A DNA stretch of 64,000 nt from Polytrichum commune (lineage: Eukaryota; Streptophyta; Polytrichopsida; Polytrichales; Polytrichaceae): the NCBI GenBank assembly GCA_950295325.1, contig OX485804.1:22382001-22446000 (forward strand), written 5' to 3'. Below the pieces are notes generated by a model that saw nothing but the letters and a program-made list of their open reading frames with translations, was not told where the DNA came from and made no database searches. Both the position numbers and the translations under genes were made by a program. Below, piece after piece: positions 11,450-22,249 of the stretch. Each line of letters starts with the position of its first letter. Position 1 is the stretch's first letter.

Positions 11450-12560
11450 GAAGGTTTATTCATTGTTGGGGAGCCCTTGTAATCATCTTTGCCGTACGAC
11501 ATAGCACAGCCTTTATTAGTTTCAATCATGGTTGTTAAATGAAATGAATAGAAAATCATTTTAACGTCCAGGAAGCCCAACATGCTAATGGGATTGAAAG
11601 TACACCAAGATGGTTTCAAACTAGCTAATCCTCTACAGTGGCGGAATGCGATAGCTTTCATGAGACAGAGGCTAATGTTCACTTGATGGTTTAATTGAAA
11701 GAAAGACTTGTGACTCAAAGCTTCCAAAGCCCCTCCTTAAACATTCTTTATAAAACATCATATTTCTTTTTGGATTTTGAATTGTCAATTATGGGCTCTG
11801 TAATTCTAACCAGGGGATATGGCACAATACCATGGCTTGCTTATCTTCGGGGTCTAAAATTGTTCAAAGGAACCCGAGCTGAGGCTTAAGACTTCAAGCC
11901 CCTCCTCCTATGAATGCTCTTTATGTGGTCTTCTAAAATAGTCTACAAAAATTCAAGATCTTAGTGGATTTTAATTCGTTTATAATTTCACTTGAAAGCC
12001 CTTGTAATCATTTATGCCAAGGGAGGGCTATGGCACAATAACCACCCCCCCCCCCCCCCTCTTGCTTCATTTGTCACCCTATTAAGTGAACTTCAAGAAC
12101 CCAAATTATAGGTAAGCTTAATTTTATTTTCAAAACAAATAAAGAGGCATTGTAACTATTGCTAGTAGGGGTATGACACAATACACCCTCTAGCTTGCTT
12201 CAAACCATGACTCTAGAAAGGTTGTAGGGGATGTTGGGAGGGCTTCAAACATAAACCCCCCTAGTAATTGCTATGGTTTGCTCCTTGTGTGGCGTCTTTT
12301 ATAATTACAAGGCCTTGTAATCACCAACACCAAGAGGAATACGGAGTAGTTCCCCTCCCCTAGTTTGAGAACCGGTTGAGGGGCTTGGAGGGGACCTCAA
12401 AATTTTCAAGCCTCCTTATTGTTCATTATTTGTTTCTCACATGGTCGTTCATATTAATCGCATGTTTGGGCTTTAGTTGAAATCATAGAGCTAGGAAGTA
12501 TGGCACAATAATTCCCTCTGGTGTGCAAGAAATAATGAATATTCCTTAGGACTAGTTATA
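11450..12560. repeat. Decayed tandem array with recurring 'TGTAATCAT...ATGGCACAATA' unit
   Basis: A phrase of the type CCCTTGTAATCATNTATGCC, then ATGGCACAATA and a C-rich stretch ending in CTTGCTTC, recurs in diverged form near 11472, 11790, 11997, 12140, 12308 and 12480. Spacing is irregular at about 150-320 bp. The C15 tract at 12045-12059 sits exactly at the C-rich position of one unit. Confidence 0.45.
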
Positions 12561-14400
12561 CTTTTGATTGCTTCAAGTATCCTAGCCCTTTGTTGATGTT
12601 TGTAGAGGGTAAATTTGTGAAATAAAGTTCGTACCCTTTGCATTTCTAAGCCAAATGTGGATTTGTACTTATTTTTGAGTTATAAATAACTAAATTAAGG
12701 TTGGGAAGCCTTTGTGAGTGAAACAAATCTAGTTAGTCGTATAAATTGTCTCAAAGTTTAATTTAAGCTTAGTTGTTGTGGAAGAAACAACTTAGACTTT
12801 TCTAATGTAACATAATTAGTACAATGTATCCCAATGTGGCCTAAAGTCCACTATGATTATTTATAAGTAATAGAATATTTTATTGATATTAAAGAAACTA
12901 AGATGTTGGAGTTATCTCATAGAAACTCTTATAATTTTAATTATGAATTAAAAAATGAAATGAAGCTACTTGGAATTAAAAAATACAATTTTAAAATGTA
13001 GTTTTATATTTGTAGAAATTGACGTGTATGAAAAACGATGGTAAGGTTCTAAAGTCAAATGTTCTACACGGAAGGATATCTTACAAAAACACTTATAATT
13101 TTTGAACAAAAAATTGGATTTCTGTTAAAAAAAAAATCAATTAGAAATAAGACTTTAAAACCTATTCATTGATTATTATTTTTCACTAAAAATAAACGTT
13201 GTGACAAGTCGTGGTGAGCATATGAAGTCCATTGTCTTTAATGGACCGGGGGCTTCAAACTACTCAATAATAATCGATGAATTTCTATTATTTTTTGCTA
13301 ACTAAAGATCTTTCATTATTAAAATATCTTGTAGAATTAATTATCATCTTACAACTAAAGATTATGGTTACCAAGATAAATCAATTATAAGATGTAAAAA
13401 TAAATTCAACCAAACAATTTTTTTATAAAGTGTAGAGATCATTATATAGTTTACATAGTATTATGTTACTACTGCAATTCTTCACACCAATTATATCTAA
13501 AATTATTACATAGGCTAACATTCAATACTACTGCACTTTATTAAAAATTAACTAAATCATTCGCTCAAAGTTGAAAGTTGGCTGAAAGTGAGACGAGATT
13601 GATAGAAGGAAGATCCAAGCCTTCCGGAGGTGGAGTCGGAATTGAGAGATGATTGAAGGCGAAGTAAAACTCTTATTTTAAAGGAGCCACCTTTAGTAAT
13701 AGGAGTGAGCCTCTTCCTTGATTTGGGCCTCACCGTCCATCCGATTGACCCTATGTAGCATTTCTCACCGTTCATTTGATTTGGATATTTATTTCATATA
13801 CTCAATTTTGACATCATTTATTAGATATATTTTAATTTATTATTAACTTTATGGTGTCAAAAGACACTCATCGCGTGGAATTCTACATCGTCGACATAAA
13901 TTCTACTAATTTAAAGGTTAAATTCAATTAACAATTTGTGAAGTCAACTTGCCTCCACCCGTTTGATTGTTTGGGCAACTTAGCACCTCAAATTTATCCT
14001 TAATTTTTATAATAAATTTTTAATCGACCAAAAAAATCAAACAAGTCTTTTACACCATTGCCTATCACTTTTTAGGTTTGGAATTTTGGCTCAAGTTAAA
14101 CGATATTATGATTTATATTATGATGAGCTTAAATTGAATAAAGAAATACTTTGATATTTTGTGCCATCAAAAGTGGATCCCTAACAAAAGATTAAGTGAT
14201 TGGAGGTTTGAAATTACACTCCTATGTTCTGTATGGCTTTTAAATTTCCAAAAGTGCCTATATTACAAATGTTTTTTGATCTTTAGTTACACATAACAAT
14301 ATTTTGGAGTCACATATGAATTGTTTTTCACGTATGTTGTTTATTTTTATTCTAATTATTATTTTTGTACTTTGTTTTTTATTATTCTTTATTCACATGT
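12561..14400. other. AT-rich intergenic, no recognised gene
   Basis: Very AT-rich. A less AT-rich patch at about 13557-13775 is open on the minus strand for 72 codons (Ser/Arg-rich) but shows no family resemblance and I do not call it a gene. Confidence 0.45.
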
Positions 14401-15440
14401 TTTTGTGTAACAATTGACCAAATTTATTCTTATGCTTTATGATTCCACCATTTATGGAATAAACACAATTTACAAGGTGATTTTAAATACAATTGAACCT
14501 TTGCCAACTTTTGCTAACTATATTGAGTCTTGGAGAGTGACTTGCTCAGAAATAACATTTTTCAACATATTTGAGTTGAATGATGGCATTATGGAAAATG
14601 AGATATTCAATAAGCAGTCTTTATTCAATGAGACAAGTTGCTTTTAGTTATCCATTTTATATTATATTATACAACTCTTTATATTTTAAATTATTTTGTA
14701 ACATATATTTTAAGCATATATATATATTTTATTGTTTTGGACAAATTACACCCTTCCTAGTAATTTTCAAGGATTTTAAATTAGAATTTCATGTTTAATT
14801 ATGAAATATTCAAACATTGGGATGACGTTCATTAGTATGGATGTGGATGATATTTGGGTAATCCAAAGTTTAAAATGCCGCATTCCAAATTGAAATCGCG
14901 TAATTGTCTTGAATCCACATTTGTTCTATCCACAATGAAAAAAAATTCCATATATATGCATTTGTTTTTTGTCAGCTATATATATTCCCTGACAAATGCT
15001 CAAGTTCCTTATACAATCTAAAGACAATGATATCATAAGTGATGAACCTTATGGCAAAAAGTGTAAGGTCTTTTAACCTAGAATTCCATTATATACCAAT
15101 CATGTTTTTTTTGTTAAATTTAAAATACCATTTTGGAGCATTTTTTAATTTTGAGAATAAAAACTGAAGCTCCTCAGATTACGCAATGTAATTATGATAA
15201 GGAGAGCTGATTTTAAATAACTTGTTTTTTTTAACATTTTGAATGTTAAAAAAGAAAGTAGGACTTTGCTTCAATTTTTTCACGGCATCAATGCAATTCT
15301 TATAAAGATATTTTTCTTATGTATTTTTTGAAATCATAAAATGAAATATCAATGGAACTTTGTTTTTGCCTTTGTTGTTCAACAATATGTTGATTCTACA
15401 TGGGTTGTATTTTAGATTGCCTAGGTTGGTGCAAATCGCA
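14401..15440 (+). other. AT-rich DNA flanking the methyltransferase-like fossil
   Basis: Two overlapping open frames at 14414-14798 have AT-driven composition and no recognisable domain. They could be further fossil exons of the pseudogene immediately downstream, but I see no motif to support that. Confidence 0.3.
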
Positions 15441-15449
15441 CATTATACT

Positions 15450-16384
15450 TACAGGATGTTCAAAAAGCAACACCAATAATTGGTTTGGTTATTGTAGATA
15501 TCTTGGAAGGGCTTCTTATGCTTGGAGTTTAAATTCTTGCTTCTTGAATACCTTCAAAAATGCAAAGTCTAGTAAAAATTTTATTATTCTATTCTTATTT
15601 TGCATACAATATCTTCATGACAATAGTATTTTACTGGTACTTTATCATGAAGATGCAAAGTGGACAAAAAATGACCTCGTATTGTTTCAAATATAATTTC
15701 AAGGCTGGTCATGAACCTTGGAAGTGTGTAAGTCCACTCTGTCGGACTTTTCCTTGCAATCCAAATAGAGCGGTAAGTATTTCAATTATTTCTTTCAATT
15801 CTTCATTTTCATGAATTATTTTTGTTTCTTTACATTATATTTTGATTGGTTTGTCATTTTACTTTCTTTTCATTTGTTTGCAAATAGTCAAATTCATAGT
15901 GTTCTTGTTTGTGTGTTTTTTTTTAACAATACTTCCAAATTGAAACGCATGCCTTTGTGTTTTCACATGAATATCGACAAAGATCTTTCGGAGAATGCTA
16001 TAGATTTGGATGATGATATTTTATACAACTTCACGAATGCTACTTCTCAACTTATGAGAGTCGATGATGTCACATCTTGGAGGGGCCCACAAGAAAGACA
16101 TCCATTGTTTTTCCAAGTTTTGATTGATGTTTTGTTAAAACCCGAAGGCATTGCTGCAAATCTGGCTACACCCACATGTATAAATCCATTTGTTTTTACT
16201 TTGATATTGTTTCTAATATGATCTTAATACCAACTAACATGCTCTCATTGATTATGTTCTTCCTAATTGTGTATTATGTCTTGGATAAGACCCTCCGTAC
16301 ATACTTGACACATTTTGAAGCGTCTTCTGTTGAAATTGGAAGGTGACAAAGATGTTTTTGATTTCATCTTGAAGGCTTTGATTG
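15450..16384 (+). pseudogene. Decayed amino-type (N4/N6) DNA methyltransferase-like gene, probably element-borne
   Basis: Fossil exons in the same order as the second half of a permuted amino-methyltransferase. After an acceptor-like CTTACAG (about 15454) comes a frame reading IIGLVIVDILEG, where such enzymes have a hydrophobic strand leading into a D-P-P-Y-type motif; here that motif is not intact. A frame with stops continues to HEPWKCVSPLCRTFPCNPNR, ending at a GTAAGT donor at 15773. A further exon at about 15945-16175 reads VTSWRGPQERHPLFFQVLID and then LLKPEGIAANLATPT, which could be the start of the SAM-binding strand. The last exon, about 16321-16384, reads LEGDKDVFDFILKAL before a GTGAGT donor. 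I see in-frame stops, no intact catalytic motif and no GxG loop. The family assignment rests on motif order and texture only. It could instead be an unrelated transposon protein. Confidence 0.33.
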
Positions 16385-17400
16385 GTGAGTAAGATTTGCT
16401 TATTTATCTTCTTTAAATGCTTCATAAGATTTCTTTTGTGATTTTAAGCATAATGTTTACGTGATTTTTTAGATTCTTAAGGAGTAATAAATTATTATTG
16501 GATATTTATGTTGTCATGTGCCAACAATGTGATACCACAATATTGCCAATGCTTTTGCCTCTTTTTTTAAGATCCAAGTTATTTGCCAAGTCTATCACTC
16601 CCGCAAAGTCTCCTTATTTATGCAGAGACTATGGCTTATGTTCGTGTTGCTCAAGCTTCCCCTTCATTGTACATAATAACTATAAATTATGATCGGTGGG
16701 TTTTAGATTTCATAAAGTTAAAGGCCAAGTCATGTTCTGCATCCATCACGATAATTTATAACGATGTTTAATTTTTTGTTAGCACACGTTCAACTGTCAT
16801 CACAGAAGGTTTCATTATTGGCATCATTTCTTCAATATACTTTCACTTGTGTTGTACCTTGGAGTTTCACATGTTTTGCATCCAACTCTACCTTCTTTGC
16901 ACTCCCTATGTTTTTGTTGTGTCATTGACCTATTACAAAATTAAGTATCCTTTGCAATATGTTCTATTTCATTTTTTAAATTATTCATACTATGAATGTC
17001 AATGATATTCATATTCAAGATATTCATAGGGCATGTAATACAACTATGAAAATTTGTATATGATAAACATATATACCTATAGTCATGAACATATTGTTCT
17101 TTCCTCATTGTTCACTACTTTGTGATCATTTCTCACTATGCAAAATCTAGCATTCATGTTGTTTATCCTCCCCACCCTTCTTTTTATTGAACCCTCTGTA
17201 CCTGACCTTCTCGGTGAATGACTCCATCTTGTTTTTGTCATATGGTTTACATCTAATGTTATTTCCTCCACATCACTGAGAAGCATTTTGTCGTGGTGTT
17301 ATATTAGAATCCAAATCTAAAGTCATATCTCTTAACCTCATTTACTCCAACTAGTCTAAGTTACTCTCAATGCATAAACTTGGATCTACGTTACTTGATG
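16385..17400. other. AT-rich, no recognised gene
   Basis: Short AT-driven open frames only. 16580-16770 may be more of the upstream fossil, but no motif is visible. Confidence 0.35.
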
Positions 17401-17409
17401 CATTATTGA

Positions 17410-18860
17410 TTCAAACAATGTCATAATCGTGCATCACTAAGGCACAAATCTCAAAATGTTCTTCATCGGAGCAGTGGCCTCTTCTTCCAAGGACGAGCCA
17501 TCCTCCACACCCAAGCAAACTTTTTTTTCTTTTTCTTGTAATCCCCTCTGGAAAAAAAAAGTTTGGTGAGGAGAGCATTGATTTTAGTGTCCGGGTCAAT
17601 GACCTTGAGTCTACCCAATTTATGACATGAGAGTGAGAATCTCTCATTTAACCTTAGCACGATATTTTCCATCCACAATGTTCCTTGACTTTAACATAGT
17701 CCTCAATGAGGGCTTTGATTTTGTCAATGGATCTAGATCCATGCTCCAACAATCTAAGAGACAAACCAAATTGTGGCCAAGAGGACTTGATTACCAATAA
17801 ACACCTTACCAACCAATCAGAGAGGGATGATGTGCACATAAGTAGGAAAATATTAAAATTAATATTAAAAGTGTTCAATAACCACAACAAATGTTTCCTC
17901 AACGGTGACGGTGATACTAATCATGAATCCAAAGAATCTAGTGAGTTTGTCTTTAAATTGAAGTCCTTGGGTTTATTGGCAACCAATATAGCCTTAGAGT
18001 TTTGACAATTGATTTATACACCCAAAGCCAATGCAATGTAAAGAGGGTGTTTTAACAATGGTGAGATTCCTCTCAATGCCTTGAGGTTAGAGGTTAGAGG
18101 TTAGTGTCTTTCGCAAATACATGATCCACAACCATGCAAATATTGTTTGGCAGTGTAAAACCCTCAATGCCTTTATCCAATCATGTATTCAAGGGTATCC
18201 ACAACAAAAAGGTAGAGGAAAGGGGCGAGAGGGCAACCTTGTCTAGCTAACTTGGTGAGCTGAAAACACTACTATAAGTGGCATTAATCCCACCTTTACA
18301 CCAAATTTTCATATAGAGAGCATGAGATTGTGTAATACTATTTCCTATGAGAAGCTAAGTTTCCTCATAGTGCCTTCAAGGGAACTCTCAACTCAACTCT
18401 ATGATGTGCTTCCTTAAAGTTAATAATGAGCATAAACATAAGTTGATTAGATTCCATCACCAAACCATAGTTACAAGAGCAAATAACACATCATGAATGA
18501 TGTTTCTTCCTTTCATAAAACCCCAATTGATTGGGTTCAATAACTTGTTCAAGAGTGCTCGCTGCGCGTGCGCACACGGGGGCTTGTATCATCAAGCACA
18601 TAAGTGTTGATAAGTTTTCATTAATTTTGATTTCCAATGACCCATTAGCTTTATCCCAACTACCTTTTTGTTTGCAATGAAGTTTGTAATGCCACTGGTG
18701 AGGATGAAGGCAATGGCTCGTCTCCATCTTTTGGCGATTGAGTTGAAAAGCATGCCATTTCATAGTCCTTTTGCGTTCTTAAGCCCAAGTGATGCAAGGT
18801 GGTTACAATATCATTGATGAAAACAATGTTTGGTGTAATATGCATCGTACAAATATTTTC
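17410..18860 (-). pseudogene. LINE (non-LTR retrotransposon) reverse transcriptase remnant
   Basis: Minus-strand remains of a plant LINE open reading frame 2. Reading leftwards, 18552-18475 gives EQVIEPNQLGF followed by a GRNIIHDVLFAL-like stretch, the reverse transcriptase block with PNQ-x-GF-x2-GR. At 18241-18200 the frame reads QGCPLAPFLYLFVVDTLEY, the QG(C)PLSP block. At 18119-18100 it reads VFAKDTNL, which matches the catalytic Y/F-A-D-D block with the first Asp changed to Lys. The spacing (about 100 and 40 residues) fits the family. The reading is broken by stops and frame changes, and an eight-base repeat (AGAGGTTA type) at 18083-18104 follows the active-site block. The downstream 17450-17900, with two overlapping minus-strand open stretches, fits the connection region. 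No endonuclease domain, poly-A tail or target duplication was identified. Dead element. Confidence 0.6.
18083..18104. repeat. Short tandem repeat, about 3 x AGAGGTTA
   Basis: Three consecutive GAGGTTA units inside the LINE remnant, directly after the degenerate catalytic block on the minus strand. Confidence 0.85.
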
Positions 18861-19103
18861 ATGAGTATTTTTCTCTTATTTCAAGCATGTTTTGTTTGCC
18901 CTAAGATATCTTTGACATTTGAATACAAAATATTCAATGCTTTGTCTAGCATAATTGGATTCAATGAATCAGCCCAATCCAAGACGGACTTACCAATAAG
19001 AGATCTCTAGACAAACATTTTGGTAAGAGATGTATTTATCTATATGGGACATAATTACATGTGAGAAGGAGGAATATCTGGTAAGATGGATTATGTGATA
19101 AGA

Positions 19104-19138
<35 letters not shown>

Positions 19139-19960
19139 GAGAGCCAACTCAATGAACATCCAAGGACAATCACCAATAGAAAGGTAGATCCTCCCTGGAT
19201 CTATGGGTTGGTGCTAACCCTAATGTTGATCAACCATGTGGAGTACCTTTGGTTGGAAAACTCAAGATATGGACTTTGCCACAAGAAAACCATAAAAATC
19301 GATAAAATGTCAAGAAACACTAGTAGACACCTGAGAACAAACAAAACCAGCTAACATATAGCTCCACTCATACATCAAGCCTTCATCCAAAAGGACGTCA
19401 TGGAGATGACTAAAGAAATTCATAAACATTTTGGTGAAACCCCTCAATACAACACATAATCTTTTTCTCCAAAAGAAAATAAATTTTGTTACCCCTCAAT
19501 ATTAACCCCAAAAGCAAAGCTTTAAATTGGTGCCGCGACAATCCGGGCTTAAGGATTATGTGCATGGTCAATGGGCACATTTGATATGATGTCTTTCAAT
19601 TCCATCTGACAATGATGTTGCTTGTTGGTGGGGGCTTATGGCAAGGCCGGCCCCGGGGCTTTATGTGAGTTTGGCGACTCCTTGGCTTGGTTTGTCTTGG
19701 CTTTCTTGTCCATGTGAAGAGCTTATGAGTGCCCTCCAATCCTTGTACTTGGGCCACTCCACTCCTCTACACTGGAAGCTCTAATGAAATAACCATCACA
19801 TTATTTGTTTTGTCCCCTCCTTTTCATTCATGATGTTATGTCCGTGACTTGCTTGCTTAAATGCACTTAAGGTTGGACTTGAGATACCAAACTTGTAGGA
19901 GGTCAAATTGAAAAAAAAACCAAAAAATCTTTTTTATTTTTGTTTTTTTTAAGTGATCAC
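18861..19960. other. Intergenic, no recognised gene
   Basis: Contains the CT microsatellite at 19106-19134 and a primer-binding-site-like TGGTGCCGCGACAATCCGGG at 19528-19547. No LTR ends were found around the latter. No coding remnant recognised. Confidence 0.4.
19106..19134. repeat. CT microsatellite
   Basis: About 14 uninterrupted CT dinucleotides. Shorter CT runs occur at 32213-32231 and 46204-46222. Confidence 0.95.
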
Positions 19961-19964
19961 ACAT

Positions 19965-20085
19965 GTCCCTCCCGAATTGTGTTAACAATTGAAACTAAGA
20001 TGAACTATGTATTTTTGGCATGTAGTTCAATTTCATCATATTTCATGTTTTTTTGATGCTTGTTCTTAACTACTGTCCTTTGTCA
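19965..20085 (+). repeat. Dispersed repeat family A, copy 4 (diverged)
   Basis: CACATGTCCCTCCCGAATTG, then a TTAACAATTGAA block, GGCATGTAGTTCAATTTC and TTTTTTGATGCTTGTTCTT follow the order of family A copy 1, with many substitutions. Confidence 0.4.
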
Positions 20086-20712
20086 TGTAAGCTTACTACT
20101 CAATTGAAAGCTTTTAATCAAGGAGAGTGACCTTATATCTTAACCGAGCTCCACTTAAACTAGTTAGGGGATGGTCCTATTAATTAGGAATTGAGTGGGA
20201 TTTTAACTATATAATAATTATTGAAGAAATCTTTGCTCGGCCATCATAACATTATGCTCAAGAGGGGATTTGTTCTGTGGGACCCCCGAACATGCTCAAA
20301 GTATTTTTGGAACAATTATGTCATATATCTCCATCTAAGGGCCAATTTACAGTATGGACCATGAAGTTGGACCATGGAAGAGGATTTTTTTAATGGTCCG
20401 AGTTCATGGTCCAACTTCCATGGTCCGACTTCTTAAAAAACCTTGGGCCCCTCACTAGGTGTAAACCGAATGTGGACCAAGAAGAATGACAATGCACCAA
20501 AATGTGAATGTGTTGAGTTTTTTTAAATACATGCCCCAAAAGGGCAGATTTGAAAAAAAAAATCAAGTTTGACCATTCTCATGTCTTCTCTTGGGCTTCA
20601 CTTGTCTTCACTTATTAAATGTGTCAAAGATGTGGGTTGCAAATCTTCTCACAACAATTTTTACAAAAAATGAGTAGTTTAATTTGTACATGTGACATGT
20701 ACCTTGTGTAAT

Positions 20713-21038
20713 CACTACACCAAATAGGATAGTTACTATTTGATTATATTTAATGTTGTTACCACCCTACCTTGCTCAACGCTAAGTTTCAATTCTTTGA
20801 TAATTAGTATTAAAAGGTTTGCTAGAAGATATGTTGGAATTCTCCTTTTATCATTGTTACTTTTTTTTCATATCCTTATGAGCACTAAATTCAAACATGT
20901 AACTCCACATATTACCATACTTGATATTTAGTGTTTGAGTTTACATTTGATGTTACTCACTTTTATAGGGTTATTGATATTTAGTGTATGTGTTCATATT
21001 TAGTGTATCAAACACTAAGTATTCTAGTTAATGTAGTA
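20713..21038. mobile_element. MITE family Y, copy 1 (nested in the Harbinger-type element)
   Basis: Starts CACTACACCAAATAGGATAG and ends ...AATGTAGTA, an imperfect inverted pair. The interior is highly similar to the element at 48204-48527: GTTACCACCCTACCTTGCTC, a GTTGGAATTCTCCTTTTATC block and a GATATTTAGTG block in the same order. The ends resemble CACTA-type termini, but I could not confirm a 3-bp duplication. Confidence 0.6.
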
Positions 21039-21161
21039 AAAGCTATGCAAAAAGAACCACAATCGTTTTCCCATTGCGGTTCTTTTGACCACCATGATCT
21101 ACAGTCGCTACACAACTACAAATTTTTCTTTTTTTCTTTTGCAACTCTAATTGTTAAAAAT

Positions 21162-21230
21162 TTGGGGCGTGTAAAATACCGTTGGAAAGGTATTTTCAAG
21201 ACCTTTGCAACGGTATATTACAAGCCCCAA
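21162..21230. repeat. 69-bp near-perfect palindrome
   Basis: TTGGGGCGTGTAAAATACCG at the left faces the reverse complement of CGGTATATTACAAGCCCCAA at the right. The arms are about 30 bp with few mismatches around a short loop. It may be a tiny foldback element or the joined ends of a deleted one. Confidence 0.65.
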
Positions 21231-21750
21231 TATACAAAATTTTAGTTGGTAGACCAAAAAAACAAAACTGCACTTGAATTCTTGAGTTGTAGATGCACCA
21301 CGTTTGTTTGGTGAAACATGTGGAAACCGGTTTAAGGTTAGGGCAAGGTAGAAATAGTGTCTCATGGACTATGATATGATCAAGGCACATAGAGGGTAGA
21401 TATGTTGAAAATTGTGCCTTGTGAGCCTTACTTAGTGGGAAGAGTTGTATATTAAGCCCCAAAAAAAATTCATTAGTTTTTTTATTAAAATCGCATTTCT
21501 CTGCCATGGGCCCTTGCCTTTTCCTACTAGACCACCTCTCTTGCCTCTCTCACCACAAAATCCGTTGGACCATGTCAGTGCATTTATTAGGCCTCAAAAT
21601 TTATATTTTGGGGACCTTGACCTTCATGGTCCCTTTGCCATTTTTGCCTTAATGTAAACCAAAGTGGTCCCGGGACGAGTTCAACAACCAATCAATGTTG
21701 TTACAACGCCATGGGATGACTTCATTGTCCATATTGTAAACCGGCCCTAA

Positions 21751-22246
21751 GGGGCGGTTTACACTATGGACCATGAAGTCGTCCCACGTAAGAGGCCTAT
21801 TTTGCGTGGGACGACTTCATGGGACGACTTCCATGGTCCAAGTTACTAAAATATTAGTTTTCATGGTTCGTGGGCCCTTCACTAGGTGTAAACCGAATGT
21901 GGACCATGAAGAATGACCATGCACCAAAAAGTGGAGTCATTAACTAAGTTGGAAAAAAAATCATTAAAAAAATCCAAAAAAATCATTAAAACGGCATTTT
22001 TTTGACATGGGCCCTTGCTATTTTTCCTAGACCACCTCTTTTGCTTGTCCCAACGGAAAACCCGTTGGACCATGGCAGTGGATAGAGTAGGCTTAAAAAA
22101 AATATTTTGTGGACCTCAACCTCCGTGATCACTCTGCCATTTTTTCCTTGGTGTAAACCCAAGTCGTCCCGGGACGACTTCAATGTCCAATCACATCGCT
22201 TAGACGGCCGCGGGACGACTTCATGGTCCATAGTGTAAACCACCCC
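21751..22246. mobile_element. PIF/Harbinger-type (Tourist-like) MITE, copy 2, 496 bp
   Basis: The left terminus GGGGCGGTTTACACTATGG and the right terminus CCATAGTGTAAACCACCCC are near-perfect inverted repeats, extending inward through GACCATGAAGTCGTCCC for about 36 bp. TAA flanks both ends (21748-21750 and 22247-22249), and the left TAA is shared with the preceding element. The interior near 21780-21840 has further inverted repeats of the same motif. No coding capacity. Confidence 0.78.
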
Positions 22247-22249
22247 TAA

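Larger units (their letters stand above)
20339..21747. mobile_element. PIF/Harbinger-type non-autonomous element, copy 1 (host of nested insertions)
   Basis: The left end GGGCCAATTTACAGTATGG and the reverse complement of the right end (GGGCCGGTTTACAATATGG) form terminal inverted repeats that continue about 35 bp with mismatches. TAA flanks both sides (20336-20338 and 21748-21750), the three-base TWA target duplication typical of PIF/Harbinger and Tourist elements. No transposase is recognisable inside. The interior carries the family Y MITE (20713-21038), a small palindrome (21162-21230), and sequence shared with the copies at 21751 and 55657. Confidence 0.6.

Noticed and set aside
19528-19547. 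TGGTGCCGCGACAATCCGGG looks like a retrotransposon primer-binding site
   Set aside because: No LTR end (CA) directly before it, no matching LTR pair and no gag-pol remnant was found, so a retrotransposon call is not supported.
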